Under the pieces are notes generated by a model, which did not search any database, was not told where the DNA came from, and saw nothing but the letters and a program-made list of their open reading frames with translations. Of a DNA stretch of 64,000 nucleotides, positions 1 through 8,385 are shown one piece after another. Positions within the stretch are counted from its first letter, which is position 1. The number at the start of each line of letters is the position of its first letter. The DNA comes from Xanthomarina sp. F1114. GTDB lineage: Bacteria; Bacteroidota; Bacteroidia; Flavobacteriales; Flavobacteriaceae. Made by a program: the position numbers and the translations under genes. The stretch covers positions 94,716 through 158,715 of the forward strand of contig NZ_JAPMLL010000011.1 in NCBI RefSeq assembly GCF_026410255.1. The letters are read 5' to 3'.

Positions 1-40
1 GTGTTTGTAGGAATTAGAAAAAGTTTAAACTTTTTTCAAA

Positions 41-75
41 AAAAAATCCATCTTAATTTTAAAGATGGATTTTTT
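41..75. terminator. Hairpin terminator, probably bidirectional
   Basis: A 14-bp perfect stem (arms 41-54 and 62-75, 7-nt loop) has an A-run on one side and a T-run on the other, so it could end transcripts from either strand. It lies downstream of the helicase gene and its duplicated tail. A plus-strand gene ending just left of the window could also use it. Confidence 0.8.
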
Positions 76-76
76 A

Positions 77-351
77 ATTACTTCTTCTTTTTGTTATGCT
101 TATTGTAGTTTTTGTCCCCTCTAAATTCCTGCGCATGCAGGAATCTCAATAGGTTGCATACGAGTATATAGGAACCGGATATAGGCCTTAATTACTTCTT
201 CTTTTTGTTACGCTTATTGTAGTTTTTGTCCCCTCTAAATTCCTGCGCATGCAGGAATCTCAATAGGTTGCATACGAGTATATAAGAACCGGATAAAGGC
301 CTTAATTACTTTTTCTTTTTGTTACGCTTATTGTAGTTTTTGTCCCCTCTA
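77..351 (-). repeat. 114-bp tandem repeat duplicating the 3' end of the helicase gene
   Basis: Two full 114-bp units (77-190 and 191-304) are followed by the first 47 bases of a third (305-351), which is the genuine end of the helicase gene. Each downstream unit still encodes the last 14 residues and stop of the helicase (RGDKNYNK-R/H-NKKKK) on the minus strand, followed on its other side by about 65 bp containing a short palindrome. The units differ by only a few bases, so the duplication is recent or kept homogeneous. The two extra tails are gene fragments without a start and are unlikely to be translated. Confidence 0.9.
125..144. repeat. REP-like palindrome, copies in each tandem unit
   Basis: ATTCCTGC-GCAT-GCAGGAAT forms an 8-bp perfect stem with a 4-nt loop. 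An identical copy is at 239-258 in the second tandem unit. Similar elements occur at 1711-1730, 62613-62633, 63796-63815 and 63832-63851, so this is a dispersed family of short palindromes, often followed by TCTC. Confidence 0.75.
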
Positions 352-1664
352 GTTTTAGGCTTTTTATACTTCTTTGCAATCTTAAATTTATAAGAACCTC
401 CTAAATTTTCTTTTTGGTTTTTTTCAGACTTTTCATGAAAAGCAGCACCTTTAGTTTCATCTTTTCTAAGTCGTAAAGGGTTATTTCTTTCTTTTATTAC
501 TTCTCGCTCTTCTTCAATTAGCTCTGTAGAAACTACAACAGTTTCAGGAATTTCCACTAACGGAATTTCCATTTGCATTAACTCTTCAATTTTTTCTAAA
601 GACTCCTGTTCTTTTTCTGTTGAAAATATAATTGCTTGACCTTCGCGTTCTGCACGCCCAGTTCTTCCAATTCTATGCATGTAGTTTTCAGGAAAATCTG
701 GTGTGTCAAAATTTATTACATGAGAGACGTTATCAATATCCAGTCCACGAGCCATCACATCTGTAGCCACCAATATTCTATTAAAGCCTTCTCTAAACTG
801 TTCAATACTTCTCAGTCTGTAGTTTTGTGTTTTGTTTGAATGAATCACACAAAGCTCTTCATGAAACTTTTGATCTAAAGCATCAAATAACCTATCAGCC
901 ATTTTCTTATGAGCCACAAAAATTAAAACCTTATTAAACTCCTCTGTATCACTTAATAAGTGGTTTAACAAATTTAATTTTGTATAGAAATTTGGAACTT
1001 TATATTTGGTTTGTGAAATATTTTCCAAAGGTGTTCCAGAAACAGCAATAGATACGCGTTCTGGAGCAATAAAAAAGTCGTATATTAATTCGTCCACATC
1101 TTGAGTCATTGTAGCCGAAAACATGATGTTTTGTCTACGCTCTGGCATAATGTCAAAAATGTTTAAAAGCTGATGCCTAAATCCAAGATCCAACATAACA
1201 TCTACTTCGTCAATCACCAATTTCTGTATAGATTTTAATTGCAACACTCTGCTTACAGCTAAATCGTATAAACGTCCAGGAGTGGCGACAATAATATCCA
1301 AGCCTTGAGCAACAGCTTGTTTTTGAGTATTAATATTTACACCACCATAAACTCCCAATACGCGAACATTGATGTACTTAGCAAGTTTTTCTATTTCCTC
1401 AACTACTTGAACAACCAATTCCCGAGTAGGAACCAATACCAAAACTCTAGGATTGTCCTGTTTTGAGAATTTTAGATTTTTTAAAATGGGCAACATATAG
1501 GCAAAAGTTTTACCAGTACCAGTTTGTGCAATCCCTACTATATCTTTCCCAGAAGCTACCACATTAAATGCTTCTTCCTGGATTGGCGTAGGCTGTGTAA
1601 AACCTAAATCGTCTAAGGCGTTGTATAAAGGTGTATTTAAATTTAAATCTTTAAATGTACTCAT
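306..1664 (-). CDS. DEAD-box ATP-dependent RNA helicase
   Basis: ATP-driven RNA unwinding protein of the cytoplasmic DEAD-box family (RhlE/CsdA-like), likely acting in ribosome assembly or mRNA turnover. The Q motif (FTQPTPIQ), Walker A (AQTGTGKT), PTREL, a DEVD variant of the DEAD box (motif II), SAT (motif III), and the ARGLDI and HRIGRTGRA motifs of the second RecA domain are all present in order. A basic Lys/Arg/Asn tail ends the protein. I start at the ATG at 1664 (MSTFKDLNL); a longer reading would need a TTG that overlaps the promoter box at 1683-1690. The motif II Asp-Glu pair is kept, and the third position is Val instead of Ala. The 3' end is duplicated downstream (77-304). Sub-family not assigned. 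Confidence 0.95.
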   Translation of the reverse strand: MSTFKDLNLNTPLYNALDDLGFTQPTPIQEEAFNVVASGKDIVGIAQTGTGKTFAYMLPILKNLKFSKQDNPRVLVLVPTRELVVQVVEEIEKLAKYINVRVLGVYGGVNINTQKQAVAQGLDIIVATPGRLYDLAVSRVLQLKSIQKLVIDEVDVMLDLGFRHQLLNIFDIMPERRQNIMFSATMTQDVDELIYDFFIAPERVSIAVSGTPLENISQTKYKVPNFYTKLNLLNHLLSDTEEFNKVLIFVAHKKMADRLFDALDQKFHEELCVIHSNKTQNYRLRSIEQFREGFNRILVATDVMARGLDIDNVSHVINFDTPDFPENYMHRIGRTGRAEREGQAIIFSTEKEQESLEKIEELMQMEIPLVEIPETVVVSTELIEEEREVIKERNNPLRLRKDETKGAAFHEKSEKNQKENLGGSYKFKIAKKYKKPKTRGDKNYNKRNKKKK

Positions 1665-1682
1665 GTGTGTTTTAATATGCTG

Positions 1683-1690
1683 CAAAGATA
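1683..1690 (-). promoter_or_regulatory. Promoter -7 element for the helicase
   Basis: On the minus strand this reads TATCTTTG, a full match to the Bacteroidota -7 consensus TAnnTTTG, 18 bp upstream of the helicase ATG. No convincing -33 TTTG was found at the usual spacing. Confidence 0.55.
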
Positions 1691-1710
1691 GATTTTTATT
1701 AGGATTCTAC

Positions 1711-1730
1711 ATTCTTACCCAGGCAGGAAT
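1711..1730. repeat. Degenerate REP-like palindrome
   Basis: ATTCTTACCCAGGCAGGAAT followed by CTC is a decayed member of the palindrome family at 125-144, with the right arm intact and the left arm altered. It lies between the divergent helicase and pabB genes. Confidence 0.5.
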
Positions 1731-1820
1731 CTCAGAACAAGTTATTTGAAAAGTTTTAGAAATAGGTTTCAATAGAGATGAACTAATTATATTCTATTAA
1801 ATAATACTTAAGTATTTTAG

Positions 1821-1846
1821 TTTTGAATTGTAATTATATTACAATT
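1821..1846 (+). promoter_or_regulatory. Candidate operator upstream of pabB
   Basis: TTTTG at 1821-1825 (possible -33 element) is followed at once by an inverted repeat with 8-bp arms, AATTGTAA (1826-1833) and TTACAATT (1839-1846), around a 5-nt centre. The arrangement closely resembles the his promoter at 50054-50086. A smaller hairpin with 7-bp arms (1868-1874 and 1881-1887) lies between it and the pabB start. Its role as an operator is inferred. Confidence 0.45.
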
Positions 1847-1912
1847 TTATAGTGTAAAATATATAACTAAAAGCCGTTCAGCTTTTAAATCCGTTTTAAT
1901 TTTCAGTAATTT

Positions 1913-3208
1913 GTGGTATTGAGAACAACACAAAAACATAGGCCAGAATCTTTAGACGTTTTTAAAAGACAATTATTGACTTGGAGCCAGCAATTTCATG
2001 AAGTGATTTGGATGGATTCTAATGGATATCATCAAACACATTCCAATTTCGATGCTATTTTAGCCGTAGATGCCATGACTTGCATTCAAACAGATGATTA
2101 TGAATCATTTTTAAAGCTAAAAGAATACCAAAGCACTACAAAAGATTGGCTTTTTGGCTATTTATCCTACGATTTAAAAAATACCGTTGAAGACTTAAAA
2201 TCTCAAAATTTTGATGGATTAGAATTTCCTGAGCTCTATTTTTTTCAACCTAAAAAGTTATTTTTATTTAAAGATGATATTGTTGAAGTTACCTATTTAA
2301 ATATGGTTTCTGATGAATGGGAGAACGATTTATTAGAGATTGTTGGAACTGAGAATAGTAGCCAAAATAAAAAAGCAAAAACCTTTAATATTAAATCTCG
2401 TATTCCTAAAAATGAATATTTAACTAAGGTAAATTCTCTGTTAGAACATATTCACAGAGGCAATATTTACGAAGCTAATTTTTGTCATGAATATTATGCT
2501 GAAAATGCAACTATTGACCCTTTGGAAATATATAAAAAGCTAAATAATATTTCAAAACCTCCATTTGCTACTTATCTAAAACTTGGTGATAAGTATGTGC
2601 TTTCGGCTTCTCCGGAGCGCTATTTAATGAAAACTGGAAGCAAAATAATTTCGCAACCTATTAAAGGAACAGCTAAACGTTCAACAAATATTGATGGAGA
2701 TAAAAAGCTAAAAGAACAATTAGCATTAGACGACAAGGAGCGCAGCGAAAATATTATGATTGTCGATTTAGTTCGTAACGATTTATCTAAAACTGCCTCA
2801 AAAGGGAGTGTGCAAGTGGAAGAGTTGTGTCAGGTTTATACGTTTCCTCAAGTGCATCAAATGATTTCTACTATAACGTCGGAGATAGAAGACACAACAG
2901 GTCCAATAGAAGTTATAGAAACGACCTTTCCAATGGGAAGCATGACTGGTGCTCCAAAAATATCGGCTATGAAAATTATTGAAGATTTAGAAGTAACCAA
3001 ACGTGGTATTTATTCTGGAGCTGTCGGTTATTTTACACCAAATAATGACTTTGATTTTAACGTTATTATTAGAAGTATTTTATACAATAAAACCAAGAAA
3101 TATCTATCTTTTTCCGTTGGTAGTGCTATTACAGCAAAGAGTGAGCCTTTAAAAGAATATGAAGAATGTTTAATCAAAGCCAAAGCTATGCATGAGGTTT
3201 TAGAATAG
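1913..3208 (+). CDS. pabB: Aminodeoxychorismate synthase component I
   Basis: Converts chorismate plus ammonia to 4-amino-4-deoxychorismate in the p-aminobenzoate branch of folate synthesis, using ammonia from a PabA-type amidotransferase. The C-terminal two-thirds is a chorismate-binding domain with PIKGT near residue 248, RSENIMIVDLVRNDLS, and GSMTGAPK. Lys in PIKGT is the PabB signature; anthranilate synthase TrpE has Ala there, so I prefer PabB. The 431-residue length is normal. The start is GTG at 1913; TTG at 1919 gives MRTTQKHRPES and is equally plausible. A palindrome resembling the his promoter lies upstream (1826-1846). No pabA or pabC is adjacent. Confidence 0.88.
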   Translation: MVLRTTQKHRPESLDVFKRQLLTWSQQFHEVIWMDSNGYHQTHSNFDAILAVDAMTCIQTDDYESFLKLKEYQSTTKDWLFGYLSYDLKNTVEDLKSQNFDGLEFPELYFFQPKKLFLFKDDIVEVTYLNMVSDEWENDLLEIVGTENSSQNKKAKTFNIKSRIPKNEYLTKVNSLLEHIHRGNIYEANFCHEYYAENATIDPLEIYKKLNNISKPPFATYLKLGDKYVLSASPERYLMKTGSKIISQPIKGTAKRSTNIDGDKKLKEQLALDDKERSENIMIVDLVRNDLSKTASKGSVQVEELCQVYTFPQVHQMISTITSEIEDTTGPIEVIETTFPMGSMTGAPKISAMKIIEDLEVTKRGIYSGAVGYFTPNNDFDFNVIIRSILYNKTKKYLSFSVGSAITAKSEPLKEYEECLIKAKAMHEVLE

Positions 3209-3319
3209 GGAATTAACATTAGAAACAATAAGTTAATAAGTGTAAAAACAATTATTGTTATACCTGCGAAACTCTTAAAAGAACTTATATTTGAAGAATT
3301 GTAAATTTCGAACAATATC

Positions 3320-4642
3320 ATGCTTAATCATTTCAGGAGTCATATTGACAAGAATTTTAATTTTCTAAAGGACGCTAGGTTGCTTATAGCTATTTCTGGA
3401 GGCGTAGATAGTGTTGTTTTAACTTATTTATGTCACCAATTGGGATTAAATATTAGTTTAGCTCATTGTAATTTTAATTTAAGAGGAGAAGAAAGTGATC
3501 TTGATGAAGCTTTTGTGTCTCAACTTGCCAAAGACATAGAGGTAGACATTTTTATCGAAAATTTTGATACGAACGCTTTTGCTAAAGATCATAAAATGTC
3601 TACACAAATGGCGGCACGAGCCTTGCGTTACCATTGGTTTTCAGAATTAGCAGAACAAAAGAGTTTTAATTATATACTAACTGCTCATCATGCAGATGAT
3701 AATCTGGAAACTTTTCTAATAAACTTATCTCGAGGAACAGGATTAGATGGATTACTTGGTATTCCAGAAACGAAAGGTCAATTTATTAGGCCATTACTTA
3801 TTTATTCAAGAGAAGATTTGGAAATATATGCCATAACAAAGCATATAGAATGGCGCGAAGATTTGACAAATGCTTCTACAAAGTATTTAAGAAATAGATT
3901 ACGACATGATGTGATTCCTATTTTAAAAGATATTAATCCACAATTACTTCAAAATTTTCAAAAAACAATAAGTCATTTAAAGGATAGTAAAGTTGTTTTA
4001 AACGATAGTATTGAGCAGCTTTATGAAAAACTTGTAACTAAAATATCTCAAGATGAAATTCATTTTAGTGTAGAAAAACTTAAAAATTTATCAGACCCTA
4101 AGCCTTATTTATATAAAATTTTAAAAGATTATCATTTCACGGAATGGCAGGATATAACAGACTTGTTAGACGCTCAAACAGGAAAACAAGTTTTTTCTAA
4201 ATCACATTGTCTGCTAAAAAATAGGGGTGAACTAATTTTGACACGTATTACTACTAAAGAACAACCTGAAACTATAACTATTTCCGAAGGAGATAATTAT
4301 ATACACTTTACTTTAGGAAGTTTGATCTTTGAAACTGTAGAAGGCATGGATGCAACAAATAATTCAACTATTTATGTTGATAAAGATTTGTTAAATTATC
4401 CATTACGCATACGAAAATGGGAAAAAGGGGACTATTTTTACCCTTTTGGAATGGAAAAGAAAAAGAAGCTGAGCAAGTTTTTTAAAGATGAAAAACTTTC
4501 CATGATAGAAAAAGAAAATGTTTGGTTGTTATGCTCTAATCAGGAAATTGTTTGGATTTTGAATTACAGAGCAGATAACCGATTTAAAATAACTAATAAG
4601 ACACAACGTATACTTAAAATATTACTTCAAGATGAAATATAA
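3320..4642 (+). CDS. tilS: tRNA(Ile)-lysidine synthase
   Basis: Cytoplasmic enzyme that uses ATP and lysine to convert C34 of the CAU-anticodon tRNA-Ile to lysidine, so the tRNA reads AUA. The PP-loop SGGVDS is at about residues 26-31, followed by the family signatures AHCNFNLRGEESDLDE and TAHHADDNLETFL. The C-terminal part (about 360-435) carries the TilS C-terminal domain, including RKWEKGDYFYPFGM. The length of 440 residues is typical. The gene overlaps the start of dsbD by 11 bp, which suggests a shared transcript. Confidence 0.95.
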   Translation: MLNHFRSHIDKNFNFLKDARLLIAISGGVDSVVLTYLCHQLGLNISLAHCNFNLRGEESDLDEAFVSQLAKDIEVDIFIENFDTNAFAKDHKMSTQMAARALRYHWFSELAEQKSFNYILTAHHADDNLETFLINLSRGTGLDGLLGIPETKGQFIRPLLIYSREDLEIYAITKHIEWREDLTNASTKYLRNRLRHDVIPILKDINPQLLQNFQKTISHLKDSKVVLNDSIEQLYEKLVTKISQDEIHFSVEKLKNLSDPKPYLYKILKDYHFTEWQDITDLLDAQTGKQVFSKSHCLLKNRGELILTRITTKEQPETITISEGDNYIHFTLGSLIFETVEGMDATNNSTIYVDKDLLNYPLRIRKWEKGDYFYPFGMEKKKKLSKFFKDEKLSMIEKENVWLLCSNQEIVWILNYRADNRFKITNKTQRILKILLQDEI

Positions 4643-6626
4643 ATTAGGCCTCATTATTACTTTATTTTTTGCAGTTTTAAGTGCTCAAGCTCAAGTGCTA
4701 AATCCCGTAACTTGGACTGCTGAAACCCAGAAAATTTCGGAAACAGAGTACCAGTTAGTTTTTAAAGCTGAGATTGAAGAAAAATGGCATTTATATTCTC
4801 AGGACATGCCTGAAGGAGGAGCGCTTCCTACAGAATTTATCTACGACTCTGTAAGTCGTGTAGATAAATATAACCTTGTAGGGAAAACACAAGAAAGTAA
4901 ATATATTACTGCATACGATAAGGTTTTTGAGATGGATCTCAATTATTTTGATAAAAGTGCAAGCTTTAAACAAAAAGTTGAAATAATAGATCCAGAATTA
5001 AAATCTATTGAAGTTGAAGTTTCTTTTCAAGCATGTGACGATGTTAGATGTATATATCAAAACAAAATATTAAATTTCGATTTAACCAGTGCTACGCAGG
5101 TTACAGAAGATGTTGATGATTATGTTGAAGATCCAAAAGAAACAGTAATCAAAGAAGACATAGCGCCAGTTAAAGTAGAAGAAGAAAGTAAAGGTTTATT
5201 GTCAATCTTTTTTACGGCTTTCTTTTTAGGATTCCTAGTATTGTTAACACCATGTGTGTTCCCAATGATTCCTATGACAGTAAGTTTCTTTACAAAACAA
5301 AGTAAGACACGTGCGGCTGGAATTAAAAATGCTTTATTATATGGGCTTTTCATAATTGTAATTTATACGCTTTTAGGAACCGCTATTTCTGCTCTTTTTG
5401 GTAGTAATGCTATGTATGAGTTTTCAACGGGAGTAACCTTTAATGCCATTATGTTTGTAGCCTTACTTGTATTTGCATTTTCATTTATGGGAGCTTTCGA
5501 AATTATGTTACCTAATTCATGGGTAAATAAAGTAGATAGTGGAGCTAATAGAGGTGGAGTGGCAGGAATCTTTTTTATGGCTTTGGCATTAGCTGTTGTT
5601 TCCTTTTCATGTACTTTTCCAATTGCTGGAACAGCCTTATTAGACGCAGCAACAAAAGGAGGAATTGCACCCATAATAAGTATGTTAGGCTTTTCTTCGG
5701 CAATAGCCTTACCATTTGGTTTATTTGCTTTTTTCCCGAGTTGGTTAAATTCTTTACCAAAATCTGGAGGCTGGTTAAATACCGTAAAAGTTGTTTTAGG
5801 ATTCTTAGAACTGGCATTTGCATTCAAATTCTTATCGATGATCGATTTGGTTTTAGAATGGCATTTCTTAGAGAGAGAAGTTTTTATAGCCATATGGATT
5901 GCCATTTTTGGTACTCTAGGCTTGTATTTATTAGGGAAAATTAGATTACCTCACGATTCGCCTTTAGAGCATTTGTCTGTAGGAAGATTATGTATGGCTA
6001 TGTTAACTTTTGCTTTTACTTTTTATATGATTCCAGGACTATGGGGAGCGCCTTTAAAACTAATTAGTGGGTTCCCTCCACCAATGAGTTCTCATAGTGA
6101 GTCGCCTTATGGAGTTGGGTATATGAAAAAACAATTCAGCACTACTGGAGAGTTTTTTACTAAAGATCTTCCTGAAGATGCTCACTTTGGACCAAACGAC
6201 TTAATAGCCTTTAAAGATTACGACAAAGGAATGGCTTATGCTAAAAAAGTTAACAAACCAGTTATGTTAGATTTTACAGGTTTAACGTGTGTAAACTGTA
6301 GAAAGATGGAAGAACAGGTTTGGGTAGAAGATCAGGTTTATGGACTATTGGATAACGAAATTGTACTTATCTCTTTATATGTAGATGATAGAACGAAATT
6401 GCCAAAAGAAGAACAATATGAGTCTGAACTTACCGGAAATAAAATTAGAACCTATGGACAAAAATGGTTAGAATTTCAACAAACCAGATATAATACAAAT
6501 GCACAACCTCTATATATTATACAAGATTTAGAAGGTAAAGATATTAGTGCTCCTGTTGGTTATACGCCAGATGTAAATGAATATTACGATTGGTTAAAAG
6601 AAGGAATATCAAGTTTCAAGAATTAA
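4632..6626 (+). CDS. dsbD: Thiol:disulfide interchange protein DsbD-like
   Basis: Inner-membrane protein that passes electrons from cytoplasmic thioredoxin to periplasmic thiols. Order of domains: signal peptide (MKYKLGLIITLFFAVLSAQA), an N-terminal periplasmic domain with a Cys pair (ACDDVRC), a transmembrane DsbD domain with TPCVFP near residue 205 and SCTFP near 325, and a C-terminal thioredoxin-like domain with CVNC near residue 553. All three redox Cys pairs can be seen. The 664-residue length is larger than the approximately 565 of E. coli DsbD, which is common in Bacteroidota. The start overlaps tilS, and a strong terminator follows the stop. Confidence 0.92.
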   Translation: MKYKLGLIITLFFAVLSAQAQVLNPVTWTAETQKISETEYQLVFKAEIEEKWHLYSQDMPEGGALPTEFIYDSVSRVDKYNLVGKTQESKYITAYDKVFEMDLNYFDKSASFKQKVEIIDPELKSIEVEVSFQACDDVRCIYQNKILNFDLTSATQVTEDVDDYVEDPKETVIKEDIAPVKVEEESKGLLSIFFTAFFLGFLVLLTPCVFPMIPMTVSFFTKQSKTRAAGIKNALLYGLFIIVIYTLLGTAISALFGSNAMYEFSTGVTFNAIMFVALLVFAFSFMGAFEIMLPNSWVNKVDSGANRGGVAGIFFMALALAVVSFSCTFPIAGTALLDAATKGGIAPIISMLGFSSAIALPFGLFAFFPSWLNSLPKSGGWLNTVKVVLGFLELAFAFKFLSMIDLVLEWHFLEREVFIAIWIAIFGTLGLYLLGKIRLPHDSPLEHLSVGRLCMAMLTFAFTFYMIPGLWGAPLKLISGFPPPMSSHSESPYGVGYMKKQFSTTGEFFTKDLPEDAHFGPNDLIAFKDYDKGMAYAKKVNKPVMLDFTGLTCVNCRKMEEQVWVEDQVYGLLDNEIVLISLYVDDRTKLPKEEQYESELTGNKIRTYGQKWLEFQQTRYNTNAQPLYIIQDLEGKDISAPVGYTPDVNEYYDWLKEGISSFKN

Positions 6627-6650
6627 TATCTCTTGATTTTAAATATATAA

Positions 6651-6680
6651 AGACTGCTTAGAAAAGCAGTCTTTTTTTTG
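6651..6680 (+). terminator. Rho-independent terminator after dsbD
   Basis: A perfect 10-bp stem AAGACTGCTT-AGAA-AAGCAGTCTT is followed by eight T's, 25 bp after the dsbD stop. This is one of the clearest intrinsic terminators in the window. Confidence 0.92.
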
Positions 6681-6837
6681 TGATGTTATAGGTAACCATT
6701 AGTTTTTTAATGATAAAAGTAGAAGCTTTAATCATTAGAAGTAAAAGAGACTAAGCGAAGCAATTTAAAAGAAATTTATTTTGCTCATTTATATTTTAGC
6801 GATAATAATTGCAATGTTTGATTGTAGGAGACTCAAA

Positions 6838-7140
6838 TTATTCTTCTTCGTCTTTGTAAGTATCTGCTTGTTGCAAGGCATCAACAATTACATGTCCTAA
6901 TTCATTCACTTCAAGTTCATCTTCGGCATCAAAATTAGTCATGGTATAATGCAGTTTACTACTTACCTTGACTAGATAGATGCAATCTTCGGTTTTAACT
7001 TCAACAGCTTCTATGGTTTCATTCTTATGATTGTCGAATGTAATTATATCTCCATCATAATAACCATCTGGAAATTTATCGGAAAGTAATTTCAGAAGTG
7101 TCGGCGTTAATTTTTTATAATCTACTATAACTCGTTTCAT
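6838..7140 (-). CDS. Small conserved acidic protein, unknown function
   Basis: A 100-residue soluble protein with no signal peptide or membrane segment. It begins MKRVIVDYKKLTPTLLKLL and continues with GYYDGDIITFDNHKN, then ends in an acidic tail. I recognise it as the type of small conserved hypothetical found in flavobacteria but know no function. It starts 84 bp upstream of the end of the minus-strand neighbour aroB's downstream gap, so it may be cotranscribed after aroB. Codon use and the clean ATG make it a believable gene. Confidence 0.75.
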   Translation of the reverse strand: MKRVIVDYKKLTPTLLKLLSDKFPDGYYDGDIITFDNHKNETIEAVEVKTEDCIYLVKVSSKLHYTMTNFDAEDELEVNELGHVIVDALQQADTYKDEEE

Positions 7141-7224
7141 TACTTAAGGGGTTTAAGTTAATAAATAGCAACAGCCTTAATCCTTAGCAATTTTTATAAA
7201 GTTACAAATTATTTCATTTGAAAA

Positions 7225-8292
7225 TTAAGAATTGTAATATTTGAAAGCATCAAGTAGAATTTTGTTTTCCACCAAGCAATTTATTCTAGGCTTCCCAATA
7301 GCTTCAAGAAGTACAAAATTAATATTTCCATGTTCATTTTTTTTATCAAATTTCAAGAGCTCAATTATAGGATTTAGATCTTCATTTTGAATCTTAACTT
7401 GTCCAAAAATATCTAATATGGTTGCTTTTATGTTTTCACATTCATTAAAAGAAAACCCACTTAACTTTGTAGAAATATAAGTTGCTAATATCATTCCAAT
7501 GGCAATAGCTTCTCCGTGTAATAGCTCCGGCTTATTTGGATTGCTTAAATAATAAGATTCTATGGCGTGTCCAAGCGTATGACCATAGTTTAAAGTTTTT
7601 CTCAAGTTATTTTCAAACGGATCCTTAGCAACAATGGAATTCTTTATTTCAACCGACTCATAAATTAGTTGGTCCAAATCATCCATCCCTAAATTGTCTA
7701 AAGCCACAAAGTTGTTCCAATAAGATTTACTATAAATTAAACCGTGTTTAAGCATTTCGGCTAGTCCTGAGCGCATTTGGTTTTGAGGCAAAGTTTTTAA
7801 GAACCTTGTATCAATTAAAACCATTTCCCCCGTGTTTATAACGCCAATTTGATTTTTTAAATGTCCAAGATCAACACCTGTTTTTCCTCCAACGGAAGCA
7901 TCAACCATAGCCAATAAGGTAGTTGGAACATGAATATAAGCAATACCTCTTTTAAAAGTGGAAGCTACAAAACCACCTAAATCTGTTATAACACCTCCTC
8001 CAAGATTAATTAGAATGCTTTTTCTGTCGGCTTCAAGTTCGGATAAGACTTGCCAAACTCCAGAACATGTTTCTATATTTTTATTAATTTCTCCAGCTTC
8101 AATTTCTATAATTTCTATGGAAATTTTGGTCTCTAAATGACTTAAAAAATGTGACAAACAATGCTCATGAGTATTTTGATCGACTAAAACAAAAATTTTT
8201 GAATAATTTTCGGATTCTAAATGCGAGTTTAATTCAGTATAACAAGTTGAATTAAAGTGAATTGAGTAAGAAGGAGTACTGATTGATTTCAT
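7225..8292 (-). CDS. aroB: 3-dehydroquinate synthase
   Basis: Cytoplasmic NAD- and metal-dependent enzyme that cyclises DAHP to 3-dehydroquinate, step two of the shikimate pathway that feeds chorismate to pabB and the aromatic amino acids. Family motifs are clear: INLGGGVITDLGGFVASTFKRG, HVPTTLLAMVDASVGGKTGVD, and YGHTLGHAIE with metal-binding His residues. The length of 355 is normal. It is divergent from proline dehydrogenase, with a 93-bp shared upstream region. Confidence 0.96.
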   Translation of the reverse strand: MKSISTPSYSIHFNSTCYTELNSHLESENYSKIFVLVDQNTHEHCLSHFLSHLETKISIEIIEIEAGEINKNIETCSGVWQVLSELEADRKSILINLGGGVITDLGGFVASTFKRGIAYIHVPTTLLAMVDASVGGKTGVDLGHLKNQIGVINTGEMVLIDTRFLKTLPQNQMRSGLAEMLKHGLIYSKSYWNNFVALDNLGMDDLDQLIYESVEIKNSIVAKDPFENNLRKTLNYGHTLGHAIESYYLSNPNKPELLHGEAIAIGMILATYISTKLSGFSFNECENIKATILDIFGQVKIQNEDLNPIIELLKFDKKNEHGNINFVLLEAIGKPRINCLVENKILLDAFKYYNS

Positions 8293-8360
8293 GATTTTTT
8301 TTGATAAAATAAGAGACGAAAATTATGTATATTTTTTCAATTATGTACGGATACTATAAT

Positions 8361-8368
8361 TATATTTG
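8361..8368 (+). promoter_or_regulatory. Promoter -7 element for proline dehydrogenase
   Basis: TATATTTG matches the Bacteroidota -7 consensus TAnnTTTG and lies 17 bp before the ATG. A clear -33 TTTG partner is not visible. Confidence 0.45.
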
Positions 8369-8385
8369 CGAATAATTTTTCAACT

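Noticed and set aside
1868..1887. Hairpin before pabB considered as an attenuator
   Set aside because: Only 7 bp, no T-run directly after it, and no leader frame rich in one amino acid.
3028..3321. 97-residue minus-strand frame
   Set aside because: Covers the 3' end of pabB in antisense and the gap after it; composition looks like an antisense shadow.
5363..5905. 180-residue minus-strand open frame
   Set aside because: Opposite strand of dsbD; no signal or domain, and dsbD is well supported over the same bases.
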